Assembly (NCBI GenBank): GCA_017543285.1
Contig: JAFYGK010000008.1
Location: forward strand, 42,558-106,557
Direction of reading: 5' to 3'
DNA length: 64,000 bases
Source: Clostridia bacterium
GTDB lineage: Bacteria > Bacillota > Clostridia > Oscillospirales > Acutalibacteraceae
The notes under the pieces: model-generated
What the model saw: the letters and a program-made list of their open reading frames with translations, nothing else
Database searches by the model: none
Told to the model about the DNA's origin: nothing
Part shown: positions 25,744 through 34,825 of the stretch, piece by piece
Layout: each line of letters opens with the position of its first letter
Position numbering within the stretch: position 1 is the first letter of the stretch
Translations under genes and position numbers: made by a program

Positions 25744-26997
25744 ATGCAAAAGCTTATTATAGAAGGAGGCCGTCCTCTTCGCGGGGATGTTGTCGTGCAT
25801 GGCGCGAAAAACAGCGCCCTGCCGATTCTCGCGGCCTGTCTGACGGCCGACGGCGTCAGCGTTATACATAACTGTCCGCGGCTGAGCGACGTTCGCTATT
25901 CCCTGGAGATACTTGAAGCTCTCGGCTGCAAAACCGGATACGAATCGGAGACAGCCGTAATCGATGCTTCGGGCGCGAACGGCTTTGAAATATCCGAGGA
26001 TCTGATGAGAAAAATGCGGTCGTCGGTGGTATTTCTCGGCGCGGTCCTTGCGCGCTTCGGCAAAGCTAAAATTTCCTTTCCGGGCGGCTGCGAGCTGGGT
26101 CCGAGACCGATAGACCTTCATCTTTCGGCATTGAGGCAGATGGGCGCGGAGATCTACGAGGAGCACGGCTTTTTGCACTGTTCGGCAAAAAACGGACTTG
26201 ACGGCGCGGATATCGCCCTTTCCTTCCCGAGCGTAGGCGCGACCGAAAACATAATGCTTGCCGCCAGCCTTGCCAGAGGGGAAACACAGATAATCAACGC
26301 GGCGCGTGAACCGGAGGTCATTGATCTTGCCGACTATCTCAACGCCTGCGGCGCGAAAATCTTCGGAGCGGGCAAGGATGTAATCACGATATTCGGCGTA
26401 AAAAAACTCCACGGGGCACAGCACAGTGTTATTCCCGACCGCATTGCCGCGGCTACATATTTATCGGCTGTCGCCGCTGCCGGAGGAAGCGTGTGCGTTC
26501 TCGACGCCGTTCCGAGACATCTGTCTGCCGTTCTGCCTCTTTTCAGGCATGCCGGCTGCGACATAGAGATCAAAAAGAAAGAGATAAGAATAACCTCGGA
26601 CGGCGCCCCCGGCAGCTTCGGCACTGTCAGAACCATGCCGTATCCCGGGTTTCCGACCGATTCCCAGGCTCTTATCATGGCGGCTTCAACGCTGTCAAGA
26701 GGAACAAGCATTTTTATAGAAACCATATTTCAGAACAGATACAAGCAGGTAGGCGAGCTTTTGCGCATGGGCGCCAACATAAAGATTGACGGACGCGTTG
26801 CCGTTGTAGAGGGCGTCGAGAGGCTGCACGGGGCAAGCGTGGTGGCGCATGATCTGCGCTGCGCGGCTTCGCTGATAATCGCCGGACTTGCTGCAAGAGG
26901 AGAAACGGAGATTACCGGTCTGCAATACCTTGACAGGGGATACGAGAGTCCGGAGGAAAGGCTGCGCGGTATCGGCGCGAGGATACGGCGCGAATGA
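25744..26997 (+). CDS. murA: UDP-N-acetylglucosamine 1-carboxyvinyltransferase
   Basis: The 417-residue EPSP-synthase-fold enzyme transfers enolpyruvate from PEP to UDP-GlcNAc, the first committed step of peptidoglycan precursors and the target of fosfomycin. The N-terminal GAKNSALPILAACL near 18-31 holds the substrate lysine. The catalytic cysteine lies in PGGCELGPRPIDLHL near 116. YPGFPTDSQA near 300 is also conserved. With Cys in place of Asp at the active site, fosfomycin sensitivity is expected. The ribosome-binding site (GAAGGGG) is farther than usual from the ATG at 25744. ftsQ begins 22 bases after the stop. Confidence 0.96.
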   Translation: MQKLIIEGGRPLRGDVVVHGAKNSALPILAACLTADGVSVIHNCPRLSDVRYSLEILEALGCKTGYESETAVIDASGANGFEISEDLMRKMRSSVVFLGAVLARFGKAKISFPGGCELGPRPIDLHLSALRQMGAEIYEEHGFLHCSAKNGLDGADIALSFPSVGATENIMLAASLARGETQIINAAREPEVIDLADYLNACGAKIFGAGKDVITIFGVKKLHGAQHSVIPDRIAAATYLSAVAAAGGSVCVLDAVPRHLSAVLPLFRHAGCDIEIKKKEIRITSDGAPGSFGTVRTMPYPGFPTDSQALIMAASTLSRGTSIFIETIFQNRYKQVGELLRMGANIKIDGRVAVVEGVERLHGASVVAHDLRCAASLIIAGLAARGETEITGLQYLDRGYESPEERLRGIGARIRRE

Positions 26998-27019
26998 TAA
27001 GCCGGCGGGAGAAAAGCGG

Positions 27020-27844
27020 ATGAAAGAAGAAAAAAACAAAAAACTCAACCTGCCCTCATCATCGGTTTATAACGCCGAGAGAAAAAAGGCCAAAACAACA
27101 AAAAGCATCAGGTATTTTCTTTTTGCGATTGCCGCTCTGCTGCTCGGAATAGCTTTGAGCGTCGTTTTATTTTTTAATATTGACCGCATCGAGGTCGAGG
27201 GCAGCGAAAGATATTCCGCCCGGGAAATCATCGACATTGCCGGCATAAAAGAAGGAGAGAATTTCTTTTTGACCGACGTCGGCAGAAACGCCTCCAAGGT
27301 GACAAGACTTCTGCCCTACATATCCACATGCACAATGAAACGCAGGCTGCCCGGAAGGATAATCATATCGGTTACGGAGGAGTCGCCTGTATGCACGGTA
27401 AAAACCGACGAAGGTTATGCCGTTCTCGGAGAATCAACGAAGGTGCTGGACAACGTGACGGAAAAAATGCCGTCAATACCGCTTATAACCGGCATTGACG
27501 TCCTCAATGCCGACAGCGGCGTAAAGCTGCTCTGCGAAACCGACGACGAGACCGTTATGCTCAGCGAAATACTGTCCGGACTGTCCGGATCAGGGATCGA
27601 AAACGTAAGCCTCGTGGATGTATCGGACAATTTCAACATCAGCCTTTATGCCTCTGGAAGGATAAGAATAGATATCGGCAACTCGGTGAACGTAACGTCA
27701 AAACTTAAAAGGGCGAGAGAGGTTATCGGAAAGCTGAAAACAACCGAGATCGGAGTGCTCGACGTTACTGCCGAAGGAAGAGTATCCTTCCTTCCGGCCA
27801 AGCAGGGCGAAACAATTTTTAAAAACAGCGTTGACAATATGTGA
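27020..27844 (+). CDS. ftsQ: Cell division protein FtsQ/DivIB
   Basis: The 274-residue bitopic protein has a basic cytoplasmic tail, one membrane helix (YFLFAIAALLLGIALSVVLF, about 33-55), and a POTRA domain starting IDRIEVEGSERYSAREIIDIAG, followed by the FtsQ beta domain (TMKRRLPGRIIISVTEESPV). It links FtsL/FtsB and the divisome enzymes. The frame extends upstream into murA, but the ATG at 27020 fits FtsQ length, although its ribosome-binding site (GGCGGGAG) is modest. There is no ftsA between this gene and ftsZ. Confidence 0.88.
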   Translation: MKEEKNKKLNLPSSSVYNAERKKAKTTKSIRYFLFAIAALLLGIALSVVLFFNIDRIEVEGSERYSAREIIDIAGIKEGENFFLTDVGRNASKVTRLLPYISTCTMKRRLPGRIIISVTEESPVCTVKTDEGYAVLGESTKVLDNVTEKMPSIPLITGIDVLNADSGVKLLCETDDETVMLSEILSGLSGSGIENVSLVDVSDNFNISLYASGRIRIDIGNSVNVTSKLKRAREVIGKLKTTEIGVLDVTAEGRVSFLPAKQGETIFKNSVDNM

Positions 27845-27888
27845 TTGAAACATTTTTTTAAAAATCACGAAAAATTAAAAAATAGTTC

Positions 27889-27916
27889 TTGTAATTTGCT
27901 GAAAATAGTGTAAAAT
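27889..27916 (+). promoter_or_regulatory. Predicted promoter of ftsZ
   Basis: TTGTAA (27889-27894) and TAAAAT (27911-27916) are 16 bases apart. The resulting leader of about 210 bases contains a GC-rich hairpin at 27981-28014 (TGCGG pairs with CCGCA). FtsZ therefore seems to be transcribed separately as well as with the cluster. Confidence 0.55.
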
Positions 27917-28138
27917 TATATTATATAATGCATATTGTACAAGAGAGATTCGCGGAGCCGTTTTTTTACTATATTTAGAGTGCGGCCGATGTTTATCGCC
28001 GCTCGGCGTCCGCAGAATATAATTATATTTCGCGAGGTTTTTCCGTCTGTCCCGCCATTCGGACTCACGGCATGATTGAGATATCCTGTCCGGTTAAGCC
28101 GAGCGCAAAACTCGTTAAAATGAACGGAGGACAAATAA

Positions 28139-29287
28139 ATGCCATTTGAATTTGAACTTGACAGAAACGAATCGCCCGTATTGATCAAGGTAGTAGGTGT
28201 GGGCGGCGGCGGCGGCAACGCCGTTAACCGCATGGTAAGCTCCGGCTTCAGCTGCGTGGAGTTTATCACAATAAACACCGACAGCGTAGCGCTGAACAAT
28301 TCCTCCGCCACACAAAAGCTTCAGATAGGAAACAAGCTCACAGGCGGCCGCGGAGCCGGAGGAGTGCCTGCAAAGGGCCAGAAGGCAGCGGAAGAAAGCC
28401 GCGACGATATAGCTAATGTGCTCAAGGGCGCGCAGATGGTGTTTATCACCGCCGGCATGGGCGGAGGAACAGGCACCGGCGCCGCTCCGGTTGTTGCAGA
28501 GATATCAAAGGAAATGGGGATCCTGACCGTAGGCATCGTCACAAAACCGTTTGCTTTTGAGGGCAAAAGACGTATGACTCAGGCCGAACAGGGCATTGCG
28601 GCTCTGCGTGAACATGTTGATTCCCTCATCGTCATCCCGAACGAGAGACTCAAGCATGTCTCCGAGCAGCGTATAACCCTCCAGAATGCCTTTGCCGTTG
28701 CCGACGATGTTCTCAGACAGGGCGTTCAGAGCGTATCCGAGCTTATTATCGTTCCCGAGCTTATCAACCTCGACTTTGCCGACGTTACCTCTGTTATGAG
28801 CGACGCAGGCTATGCCCATATGGGCATCGGAAGATCTTCCGGCAAGGATAAGGCGGCCGTCGCAACCAAGGCTGCTATTTCCAGCCCGCTTCTCGAAACC
28901 TCCATCGAGGGCGCGACGGGCGTTATCATAAATATTACCGGCGCTGTGACCATCAATCTCGATGAGGTCGATGAAGCGTGTACAATGATACAGAACGAAG
29001 CGCATCCGGAAGCGAATATTATATTCGGCGTTGCGCTTGACGATCAGCTTGACGACGAAATGATCGTTACAGTCATTGCCACAGGATTTGTCGAGCCGCC
29101 CAGCGCGGTAAAGACAGAGTTCGCTCAGCCTTCTGCTGAGCAGGATTCCGATTTGGCGGAACAGACTGCATCAGCCAAGCAGACCGAGGATCCGGCCAAA
29201 TCTTCCGCCGGCGCCGCCGGTGACGCCGAAAGCGGCAGAGATACCGGCTTCGATGAGATCATGAGACTTTTCGACAAAAGACCGTAA
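28139..29287 (+). CDS. ftsZ: Cell division protein FtsZ
   Basis: The 382-residue tubulin-like GTPase forms the division ring. The N-terminal [13 protein letters not shown] (about 21-33), the tubulin signature [10 protein letters not shown] near 107, and the T7 loop [17 protein letters not shown] near 209 are complete. The C-terminal linker (about 318-368) is acidic and Ser/Ala-rich. The last residues, [12 protein letters not shown], form the conserved tail peptide that binds membrane tethers such as SepF or FtsA. With ftsA absent here, SepF encoded elsewhere would be the expected tether. GGAGG precedes the ATG. Confidence 0.98.
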   Translation: MPFEFELDRNESPVLIKVVGVGGGGGNAVNRMVSSGFSCVEFITINTDSVALNNSSATQKLQIGNKLTGGRGAGGVPAKGQKAAEESRDDIANVLKGAQMVFITAGMGGGTGTGAAPVVAEISKEMGILTVGIVTKPFAFEGKRRMTQAEQGIAALREHVDSLIVIPNERLKHVSEQRITLQNAFAVADDVLRQGVQSVSELIIVPELINLDFADVTSVMSDAGYAHMGIGRSSGKDKAAVATKAAISSPLLETSIEGATGVIINITGAVTINLDEVDEACTMIQNEAHPEANIIFGVALDDQLDDEMIVTVIATGFVEPPSAVKTEFAQPSAEQDSDLAEQTASAKQTEDPAKSSAGAAGDAESGRDTGFDEIMRLFDKRP

Positions 29288-29303
29288 AACAATTTGACTT
29301 CAT

Positions 29304-29328
29304 AGCCGGCGTGAATTGAGCGCCGGCT
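29304..29328 (+). other. Hairpin between ftsZ and the NusG-II gene
   Basis: AGCCGGC (29304-29310) pairs with GCCGGCT (29322-29328). It is followed by ATTATTAT and, 11 bases later, by the next ATG. It could be a weak terminator for ftsZ or a translational control element, since the next gene lacks a clear ribosome-binding site. Confidence 0.45.
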
Positions 29329-29339
29329 ATTATTATGAA

Positions 29340-29729
29340 ATGAAAAAGCTGACACTTTTCAAAAAAAGCGATCTGTTGATAGCGCTTGCGGCTGCCGCTG
29401 CGGCCGTATTTTTTCTGCTGCGCCTTTTCGTTCCTCAGGGAGGCGGACTTACGGCTGAAATATCCAGGGATGGAAAGGTTATATACGAAAAGCGGCTGAG
29501 CGGGATTGCCGACAGGGAAATCTACACCGTCGGCGGCGACATTGTTGTTGTCGTCGCGCTTTATCCCGACTCGGCTCAGATCATCGAGTCTCAGTGCAGG
29601 GACAAAATCTGCGTCAATACCGGAAGACTGACCCGTGCAGGCGATACAGCCGTCTGTCTTCCGGCAAGGGTATCGGTTACCCTCAAAGGAGAAAAAGCAT
29701 CGGACGAGCCGGATATCGTCGTCGGGTAA
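29340..29729 (+). CDS. NusG domain II-containing membrane-anchored protein
   Basis: The 129-residue protein starts MKKLTLFKKSDLLIALAAAA, with one membrane helix (about 11-29), then an extracytoplasmic beta domain with DGKVIYEKRLSG, a CRDKICVNTGRLTRAGDTAVCLPARV segment, and a short tail. This is the NusG domain II family, unrelated in function to the transcription factor, commonly found beside a Gx transporter gene and Rnf or ApbE genes. A role in flavin insertion or redox complexes is only suggested by context. The start is uncertain because there is no good ribosome-binding site; a TTG at 29316 lies in frame upstream. Confidence 0.83.
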   Translation: MKKLTLFKKSDLLIALAAAAAAVFFLLRLFVPQGGGLTAEISRDGKVIYEKRLSGIADREIYTVGGDIVVVVALYPDSAQIIESQCRDKICVNTGRLTRAGDTAVCLPARVSVTLKGEKASDEPDIVVG

Positions 29730-29773
29730 AGCTGAAACCCGTCGAATGCGGTCTGCACCTATACGGAGGTATT

Positions 29774-30316
29774 ATGGACGATCGAGAATACAATATTTCG
29801 GGCGCTTCCAGAAAGGTTGCCTTTCTTGGCATTATGTCCTCTCTCAGCCTCGTGTTCGGATATTTTGAATCGCTTTTGCCGCCGATAGCCTTTATGCCGC
29901 CCGGAGCAAAGCTCGGGCTCGGAAATATCCTGACAATGCTGACAGGAAGATATATCGGGCTGCCCGGAGCTATTTTTGTAACGCTGGTCAAAAGCGGTTT
30001 TGTTTTCCTCACCAGAGGAGTTACGGCGGGGCTGATGAGTCTTGCAGGAGGAGTTGTAAGCTGCATCGTAACAACCCTGCTGCTCAGAAAAAGCGTTGTC
30101 TTCGGCTGCACAGGCATCGGCATGGCGGGCGGATTATCGCATAATCTCGGACAGCTTGCTGTCGCTGCGGCGCTGACCTCGGCGGGTACGTTTTATTATC
30201 TTCCGGCGCTGCTTGTTTTCGGCTGCGCCGCAGGAGCCGCAACGGGATTTGCTCTCTATTATATAGACCGTGCCGCTGGAAGATTTTTTAACGGCGAAGC
30301 AATTTACGACCGATGA
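29774..30316 (+). CDS. Gx transporter family protein (Hpre_diP_synt_I type)
   Basis: The 180-residue membrane protein has five or six hydrophobic segments and the stretches PPIAFMPPGAKLGLGNILTM and TLVKSGFVFLTRGVTAGLMS, typical of the family formerly called heptaprenyl diphosphate synthase component I. Structurally it resembles ECF-type S components, so it probably binds a small molecule. The ATG at 29774 follows CGGAGG; the frame extends upstream into the NusG-II gene. The NusG-II/Gx pair directly upstream of rnf is a recurrent arrangement in Clostridia, which suggests a link to Rnf assembly or cofactor supply. Confidence 0.85.
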   Translation: MDDREYNISGASRKVAFLGIMSSLSLVFGYFESLLPPIAFMPPGAKLGLGNILTMLTGRYIGLPGAIFVTLVKSGFVFLTRGVTAGLMSLAGGVVSCIVTTLLLRKSVVFGCTGIGMAGGLSHNLGQLAVAAALTSAGTFYYLPALLVFGCAAGAATGFALYYIDRAAGRFFNGEAIYDR

Positions 30317-30390
30317 ACGCGCAACATATGCAGGGCGGATCCGGCTGTGTTGCAGAATAACAATTTTTTTATCCAATTTGCGTATAGGTA

Positions 30391-30419
30391 TGTTAAAATC
30401 GCGCGAAATATGATACAAT
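30391..30419 (+). promoter_or_regulatory. Possible promoter of the rnf operon
   Basis: An extended -10, TGATACAAT (TACAAT at 30414-30419), has TGTTAA 17 bases upstream at 30391-30396. The leader to rnfC is about 145 bases. The -35 is poor, so the call rests on the extended -10. Confidence 0.45.
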
Positions 30420-30568
30420 AAAAGGCAGATTTATTATTCGGCGGGTTTTTACCGTTTTTGTGCGTAAGGCTGCGCGGCCCGAAACCAAATTGCGGATCCC
30501 TCCTGATTTATTGCTGCGTATTACAGTTTTTAATCCAATTTTTTACAAATAAACGGAGGATGCTTTAT

Positions 30569-31924
30569 ATGCTTTCAATTTTCAATAAAGCAAAAGATGC
30601 GGGCTATCCTACTCACGGCGGAGCAAATGTTCCGCACAGAAAGAATACCGCAGAGTGCAAAACCGTGGTAATGCCTCCGCCCGAAAAGGTGGTCATTCCC
30701 ATGCTCATGCATCTCGGCGCTCCCTGCACGCCGCTTGTCAAGGCAGGACAAACCGTAAAGGTCGGCCAAAAGATTGCTGACAGTGACAAATTCGTTTCGG
30801 CGCCGATCCATTCTCCGATTTCCGGAAAGGTCAAGGCAATTGGAGAAATGCTTATGCCGCAGGGAATGAAGGCGGCAACGATAACCATTGAATCGGATGG
30901 GGAAATGACCCTGAGTGAAGAGATCAAGCCCCCGGCGGTCAACGGAAAGGACGATTTTATAAAGGCTGTCCGCGAATCGGGTCTTGTGGGCTTAGGCGGC
31001 GCTGGCTTTCCGACCTTTATTAAACTCAATCCGCCGGTCGGCACGGTGATAGACACTCTTATCATCAACGGCGCCGAATGCGAGCCCTACATAACAAGCG
31101 ACTACAGAGAGCTTATTGAAAACGGCGAGGATGTCGTTACCGGCGTTTTTGCGATCAAAAAGCTGCTGGGCGCGGAAAGAGCCGTTATCGCTATTGAGGA
31201 CAACAAGCCCCTTGCGATAGAAAATATCAAAAAGATCGTGAACGGCTTCGAGCAGAACGACGGTTCCGTTTCGGTTATGACGCTTGCCTCGCGCTATCCG
31301 CAGGGCGGAGAAAAAGTGCTCATCCAGAAGGTGACCGGAAGGGTTGTGCCAAAGGGCAAACTGCCTGCCGACGTCGGCTGCGTCGTTATGAACGCCCAGT
31401 CGATAGCCTTTCTTGCAAGATATATGTCCACGGGCATGCCGCTCATAACAAAGAGACTGACTATAGACGGCTCGGCGGTGAACAATCCCCAGAACGTCAT
31501 GGCGTGCATAGGAACTCCGATAAATGACGTGCTGGAGTTTGCCGGAGGAATAAAGGATGACGCAAAGAAAATCATAATGGGCGGACCCATGATGGGAATC
31601 GCTCTTTCCGGAGGAGACATTCCGGTCTTAAAGCAGAATGACGCCGTTCTTGCCTTTTCCGAGGGCGATGCCGAAATGCGCGAGCCGTCGGCATGCATAC
31701 GCTGCGGAAGATGTGTAGACGCGTGCCCGTTCTCACTGATGCCGACAAGGGTAGATCACCTTCTCAAGCAGAAGGATCCCGTGGAGCTGGAAAAGGCAGG
31801 AGCCATGACATGCATGGAATGCGGATGCTGCTCGTTCGTATGTCCTGCCGGAAGGAAGCTGGTGCAGTCCATGAGGCTTGCCAAGCGAATAATAAGAAAC
31901 GCACCGAAGAAGGAGGCTAAATAA
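30569..31924 (+). CDS. rnfC: Electron transport complex subunit RnfC
   Basis: The 451-residue peripheral subunit takes part in ferredoxin:NAD+ oxidoreduction and carries FMN/NADH and iron-sulfur sites. The N-terminal segment GGANVPHRKNTAEC is followed by a Complex I 51-kDa-like flavin region (GLVGLGGAGFPTFIKL, INGAECEPYI) and two 4Fe-4S motifs near 375 and 417 (CIRCGRCVDACP and CMECGCCSFVCP). I chose the ATG at 30569, because GGAGG at 30555-30559 overlaps the nearby in-frame ATG at 30560. It is the first of six genes rnfCDGEAB; rnfD starts two bases after it. Confidence 0.96.
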   Translation: MLSIFNKAKDAGYPTHGGANVPHRKNTAECKTVVMPPPEKVVIPMLMHLGAPCTPLVKAGQTVKVGQKIADSDKFVSAPIHSPISGKVKAIGEMLMPQGMKAATITIESDGEMTLSEEIKPPAVNGKDDFIKAVRESGLVGLGGAGFPTFIKLNPPVGTVIDTLIINGAECEPYITSDYRELIENGEDVVTGVFAIKKLLGAERAVIAIEDNKPLAIENIKKIVNGFEQNDGSVSVMTLASRYPQGGEKVLIQKVTGRVVPKGKLPADVGCVVMNAQSIAFLARYMSTGMPLITKRLTIDGSAVNNPQNVMACIGTPINDVLEFAGGIKDDAKKIIMGGPMMGIALSGGDIPVLKQNDAVLAFSEGDAEMREPSACIRCGRCVDACPFSLMPTRVDHLLKQKDPVELEKAGAMTCMECGCCSFVCPAGRKLVQSMRLAKRIIRNAPKKEAK

Positions 31925-31926
31925 AG

Positions 31927-32928
31927 ATGAATAACACTATGATAGTTTCCTCCTCTCCTCATTTGCAGCACACAAACACAACAAGAGGCATAATGCTTGA
32001 CGTTATCATTTCTCTTGTCCCGGCGTTTATCGCCGCAACGGTGTTCTTCGGCTGGATCGTTCCGTTCGTAACCGTAGTCGCAACGGCAGCATGCGTTTTC
32101 GCCGAGTGGTGCGCGAGAAAAATTCTGAAAAGAGAAAATACGATTTCCGATCTGTCCGCTGCCGTCACCGGTTTGATACTTGCGCTGAATCTTCCGCCCA
32201 CACTCGATTCGGTATGGATGGGCGCTCTCGGAGGAGTAATAGCGGTGGTTGTCGTAAAACAGCTTTTCGGCGGCCTCGGTCAGAATTTCGCCAATCCTGC
32301 AATGGTCGGAAGGATCGTGCTTATGGTTTCCTTCCCGACCCTTATGACGACGTGGGTGAATCCGCTCGCGTGGATAAGCGGCCCGGTTGACGCTGTTTCC
32401 TCGGCTACTCCGCTGGCAATTGTCGGTTCGGGCACAACGGAAGGTCTGCCGTCATTCCTTAACATGGCAATCGGCATGAGAACAGGATGCATGGGCGAAA
32501 CGAGCGCTATCGCCCTTTTGATCGGCGGCATCTATCTTTGTATAAAACGCGTCATCAAGCCCACCATTCCGGTCTGCTTCATCGGTACGGTCGCGGCTGT
32601 GACCATAATCCTCGACCTGTTCGGAGTCAAGGGAATGACTCCCGACCTGTTCGGAGTCCAGATACTCTCCGGCGGCCTTTTCCTGGGCGCGATATATATG
32701 GCGACCGACTATGTGACTTCGCCCATCACCCCATGGGGCAGGGTCATATTCGGTATCGGGTGCGGTCTTGTAACCGTGATAATCAGATATTTTGCAGCTC
32801 TGCCGGAAGGCGTTTCCTATGCAATACTGCTGATGAACCTGCTCACGCCGCATATTGAAAATCTGACAAGACCAAAACCCTTCGGTGAACCCAGGGAGAA
32901 AAAACAGAAAGGGGGAGACCGCTCATGA
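31927..32928 (+). CDS. rnfD: Electron transport complex subunit RnfD
   Basis: The 333-residue membrane subunit has nine or so hydrophobic segments and belongs to the NqrB/RnfD family. It carries a covalently bound FMN through a threonine phosphoester; the likely site is the SSATPLAI stretch near 158-165. VSSSPHLQHTNTTRGIM at the start and GGLGQNFANPAMVGR near 116 are typical. RnfD takes part in ion translocation. Its stop overlaps the rnfG start by four bases, which implies translational coupling. Confidence 0.96.
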   Translation: MNNTMIVSSSPHLQHTNTTRGIMLDVIISLVPAFIAATVFFGWIVPFVTVVATAACVFAEWCARKILKRENTISDLSAAVTGLILALNLPPTLDSVWMGALGGVIAVVVVKQLFGGLGQNFANPAMVGRIVLMVSFPTLMTTWVNPLAWISGPVDAVSSATPLAIVGSGTTEGLPSFLNMAIGMRTGCMGETSAIALLIGGIYLCIKRVIKPTIPVCFIGTVAAVTIILDLFGVKGMTPDLFGVQILSGGLFLGAIYMATDYVTSPITPWGRVIFGIGCGLVTVIIRYFAALPEGVSYAILLMNLLTPHIENLTRPKPFGEPREKKQKGGDRS

Positions 32929-33473
32929 AAAACACGAAGTTTAAAGCGATAGCAATTCCGGCTGTAACGCTCACCCTGATCTGTATAATAGTCGCCGGAC
33001 TGCTCGGCACGGTCAATGCCGTCACGGTTGACAAAATAGCCCAGCTCGAGGCCGAAAAGCTTGCCGAATCTCAGATGCTGGTCCTTCCTGACGCACAGAG
33101 TTTTGAGGAAGTCCAGGAAGGCGCTTACTGCGGCAAGGACGCCTCGGGACAGACGGTCGGATATGTTATGGTAACAAGCCGTCAGGGCTACGGCGGAGAG
33201 GTCAAAACGGTTGTCGGAATAGACAATGAAGGCGTTATCACCGGAGTAACCGTAACCGCTGACGATGAAACCCCCGGTCTCGGCGCGAGATCGACCGGCG
33301 AAAATTTCAGAAGTCAGTTTAACGGTATCACGATAAACGACATCGTGGGCGTTTCCAAGGATAAAAACGGCGGTACGATAGACGCTCTTTCGGGCGCAAC
33401 GATAACAAGCCGCGCGGTCTGCGGAGCGGTCAGCGATGCAATAGAACTGTATAAAACGGTAAAGGGGGCATAA
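32925..33473 (+). CDS. rnfG: Electron transport complex subunit RnfG
   Basis: The 182-residue protein has one N-terminal membrane helix (about 5-27) and an extracytoplasmic FMN-binding domain. The flavinylation motif LSGATITSRAV near 158 supplies the acceptor threonine, which ApbE modifies in this family. GQTVGYVMVTSRQGYGG and TPGLGARSTGENF are also typical. No apbE gene is in this window, so the flavin transferase must be encoded elsewhere. The ATG overlaps the end of rnfD. Confidence 0.95.
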   Translation: MKNTKFKAIAIPAVTLTLICIIVAGLLGTVNAVTVDKIAQLEAEKLAESQMLVLPDAQSFEEVQEGAYCGKDASGQTVGYVMVTSRQGYGGEVKTVVGIDNEGVITGVTVTADDETPGLGARSTGENFRSQFNGITINDIVGVSKDKNGGTIDALSGATITSRAVCGAVSDAIELYKTVKGA

Positions 33474-33478
33474 GGACA

Positions 33479-34219
33479 ATGAAGATCATACAGACTTTCA
33501 CAAAGGGCATTGTTAAAGAAAACCCCGTTCTTCGTCTTGTTCTGGGCACATGTCCGACTCTTGCCGTAACAACCATGGCGTCAAACGCCATCGGCATGGG
33601 CGCCGCCGCGACGTTGGTGCTGCTTTGCTCCAATATTGCTATTTCGGCTCTCAGAAAGGTAATACCGGACAAGGTAAGGATCCCGGCATACATAACAATT
33701 ATCGCGGGATTTGTAACCATGGTTCAGATGCTTGTAAAGGCTTTTGCACCGGCGATAAACGATTCGCTCGGAATCTTTTTACCGCTCATAGTAGTCAACT
33801 GCATAATCCTCGGCAGAGCCGAGATGTTTGCCTCCAAAAACTCCGTTGTTCCGTCAATATTTGACGCGCTCGGAATGGGCGTCGGCTTTACGGCGACACT
33901 GCTGTGCATGGGCACGATCAGAGAAATCCTGGGCAACGGCACATGGTTCGGTCTCCCGATAACCCAGGGCGTTATTCCCCCCATGCTCATTATGATCCTG
34001 CCTCCCGGAGGCTTCTTCGTATTCGGTATCCTGATGGCTCTTGCAAACAAGCTCTCGGGCGACGGCAAAAAGGCAGAGCTCGGCTGCGCAGGCTGCCCGA
34101 TGGCGGCAAGCTGCGGCTCAGCAAACCTTGGCGAATGCTCCTCCGAGAAAAAGGCTCAGACAGAAGAAGAAACAAAAGCCGAAGCTGTTGCGGCAGTATC
34201 GGAAGGAGGCGATAAATAG
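33479..34219 (+). CDS. rnfE: Electron transport complex subunit RnfE
   Basis: The 246-residue membrane protein of the RnfA/RnfE (NqrD/NqrE) family has six hydrophobic segments. KGIVKENPVLRLVLGTCPTLAVT at the start and LGIFLPLIVVNCIILGRAE near 100 are diagnostic. The C-terminus adds a Cys-containing tail (CAGCPMAASCGSANLGEC) followed by an acidic stretch of about 25 residues. Six cysteines within about 25 residues are unusual for the core family, though similar Cys-rich tails may occur in other Clostridia. The stop shares one base with the rnfA start codon. Confidence 0.95.
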   Translation: MKIIQTFTKGIVKENPVLRLVLGTCPTLAVTTMASNAIGMGAAATLVLLCSNIAISALRKVIPDKVRIPAYITIIAGFVTMVQMLVKAFAPAINDSLGIFLPLIVVNCIILGRAEMFASKNSVVPSIFDALGMGVGFTATLLCMGTIREILGNGTWFGLPITQGVIPPMLIMILPPGGFFVFGILMALANKLSGDGKKAELGCAGCPMAASCGSANLGECSSEKKAQTEEETKAEAVAAVSEGGDK

Positions 34220-34812
34220 TGGCTGCCATTATCACAATATTTATCGCGGCAATCCTCACGGACAACTTTGTTCTCAGCAAATTCCTCGGAATATGCCCCT
34301 TCCTCGGCGTATCCAAAAAGCTCAACACTGCCGTCGGCATGAGCGCGGCCGTTATCTTCGTAATGCTGCTGGCAACCGCAGTAACATATCCCATTCAGGT
34401 TCATATACTTGATGTTTACGACCTGGGATATCTGCAGACGATCGTATTCATTCTCGTTATAGCCGCTCTTGTACAGCTTGTTGAGATTGTTCTTAAAAAA
34501 TACATCCCTTCGCTGTATAAGTCGCTCGGCATATATTTGCCGCTCATTACTACAAACTGCGCCGTTTTGGGCGTTACCCTTCTGAACTTCACAAAAACGG
34601 TTGACGGCAGAGGGCTGACATATATAGAGGCTCTGGTAAATTCTTTGGGTGCGGGTCTCGGTTTCATGCTTGCCATGGTGATCTTCGCCGGAGTCCGCAG
34701 CCGCGTCGAGCAGTCGGACGCTCCCGAAGCGCTCAAGGGTCTTCCCATTACGCTTATCGCCGCTTCAATAGTCTCGGTCGGCTTTTTAGGCTTCGCCGGA
34801 CTTGGCGCATAA
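34219..34812 (+). CDS. rnfA: Electron transport complex subunit RnfA
   Basis: The 197-residue membrane protein is the partner of RnfE in the ion-conducting core, in inverted topology. NFVLSKFLGICPFLGVSKKL near 17-36 and KSLGIYLPLITTNCAVLGVTL near 95-115 are typical, with a conserved cysteine in each half that can hold the intramembrane iron-sulfur centre described for Rnf/Nqr. Translation starts at a GTG that overlaps the last base of rnfE. rnfB follows after 13 bases. Confidence 0.95.
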   Translation: MAAIITIFIAAILTDNFVLSKFLGICPFLGVSKKLNTAVGMSAAVIFVMLLATAVTYPIQVHILDVYDLGYLQTIVFILVIAALVQLVEIVLKKYIPSLYKSLGIYLPLITTNCAVLGVTLLNFTKTVDGRGLTYIEALVNSLGAGLGFMLAMVIFAGVRSRVEQSDAPEALKGLPITLIAASIVSVGFLGFAGLGA

Positions 34813-34825
34813 GGAGGGCTGACGT

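Noticed and set aside
30350..30361. TAACAA half-site upstream of rnfC as a Rex site
   Set aside because: The other half of the palindrome is absent, so it does not qualify as a Rex operator.
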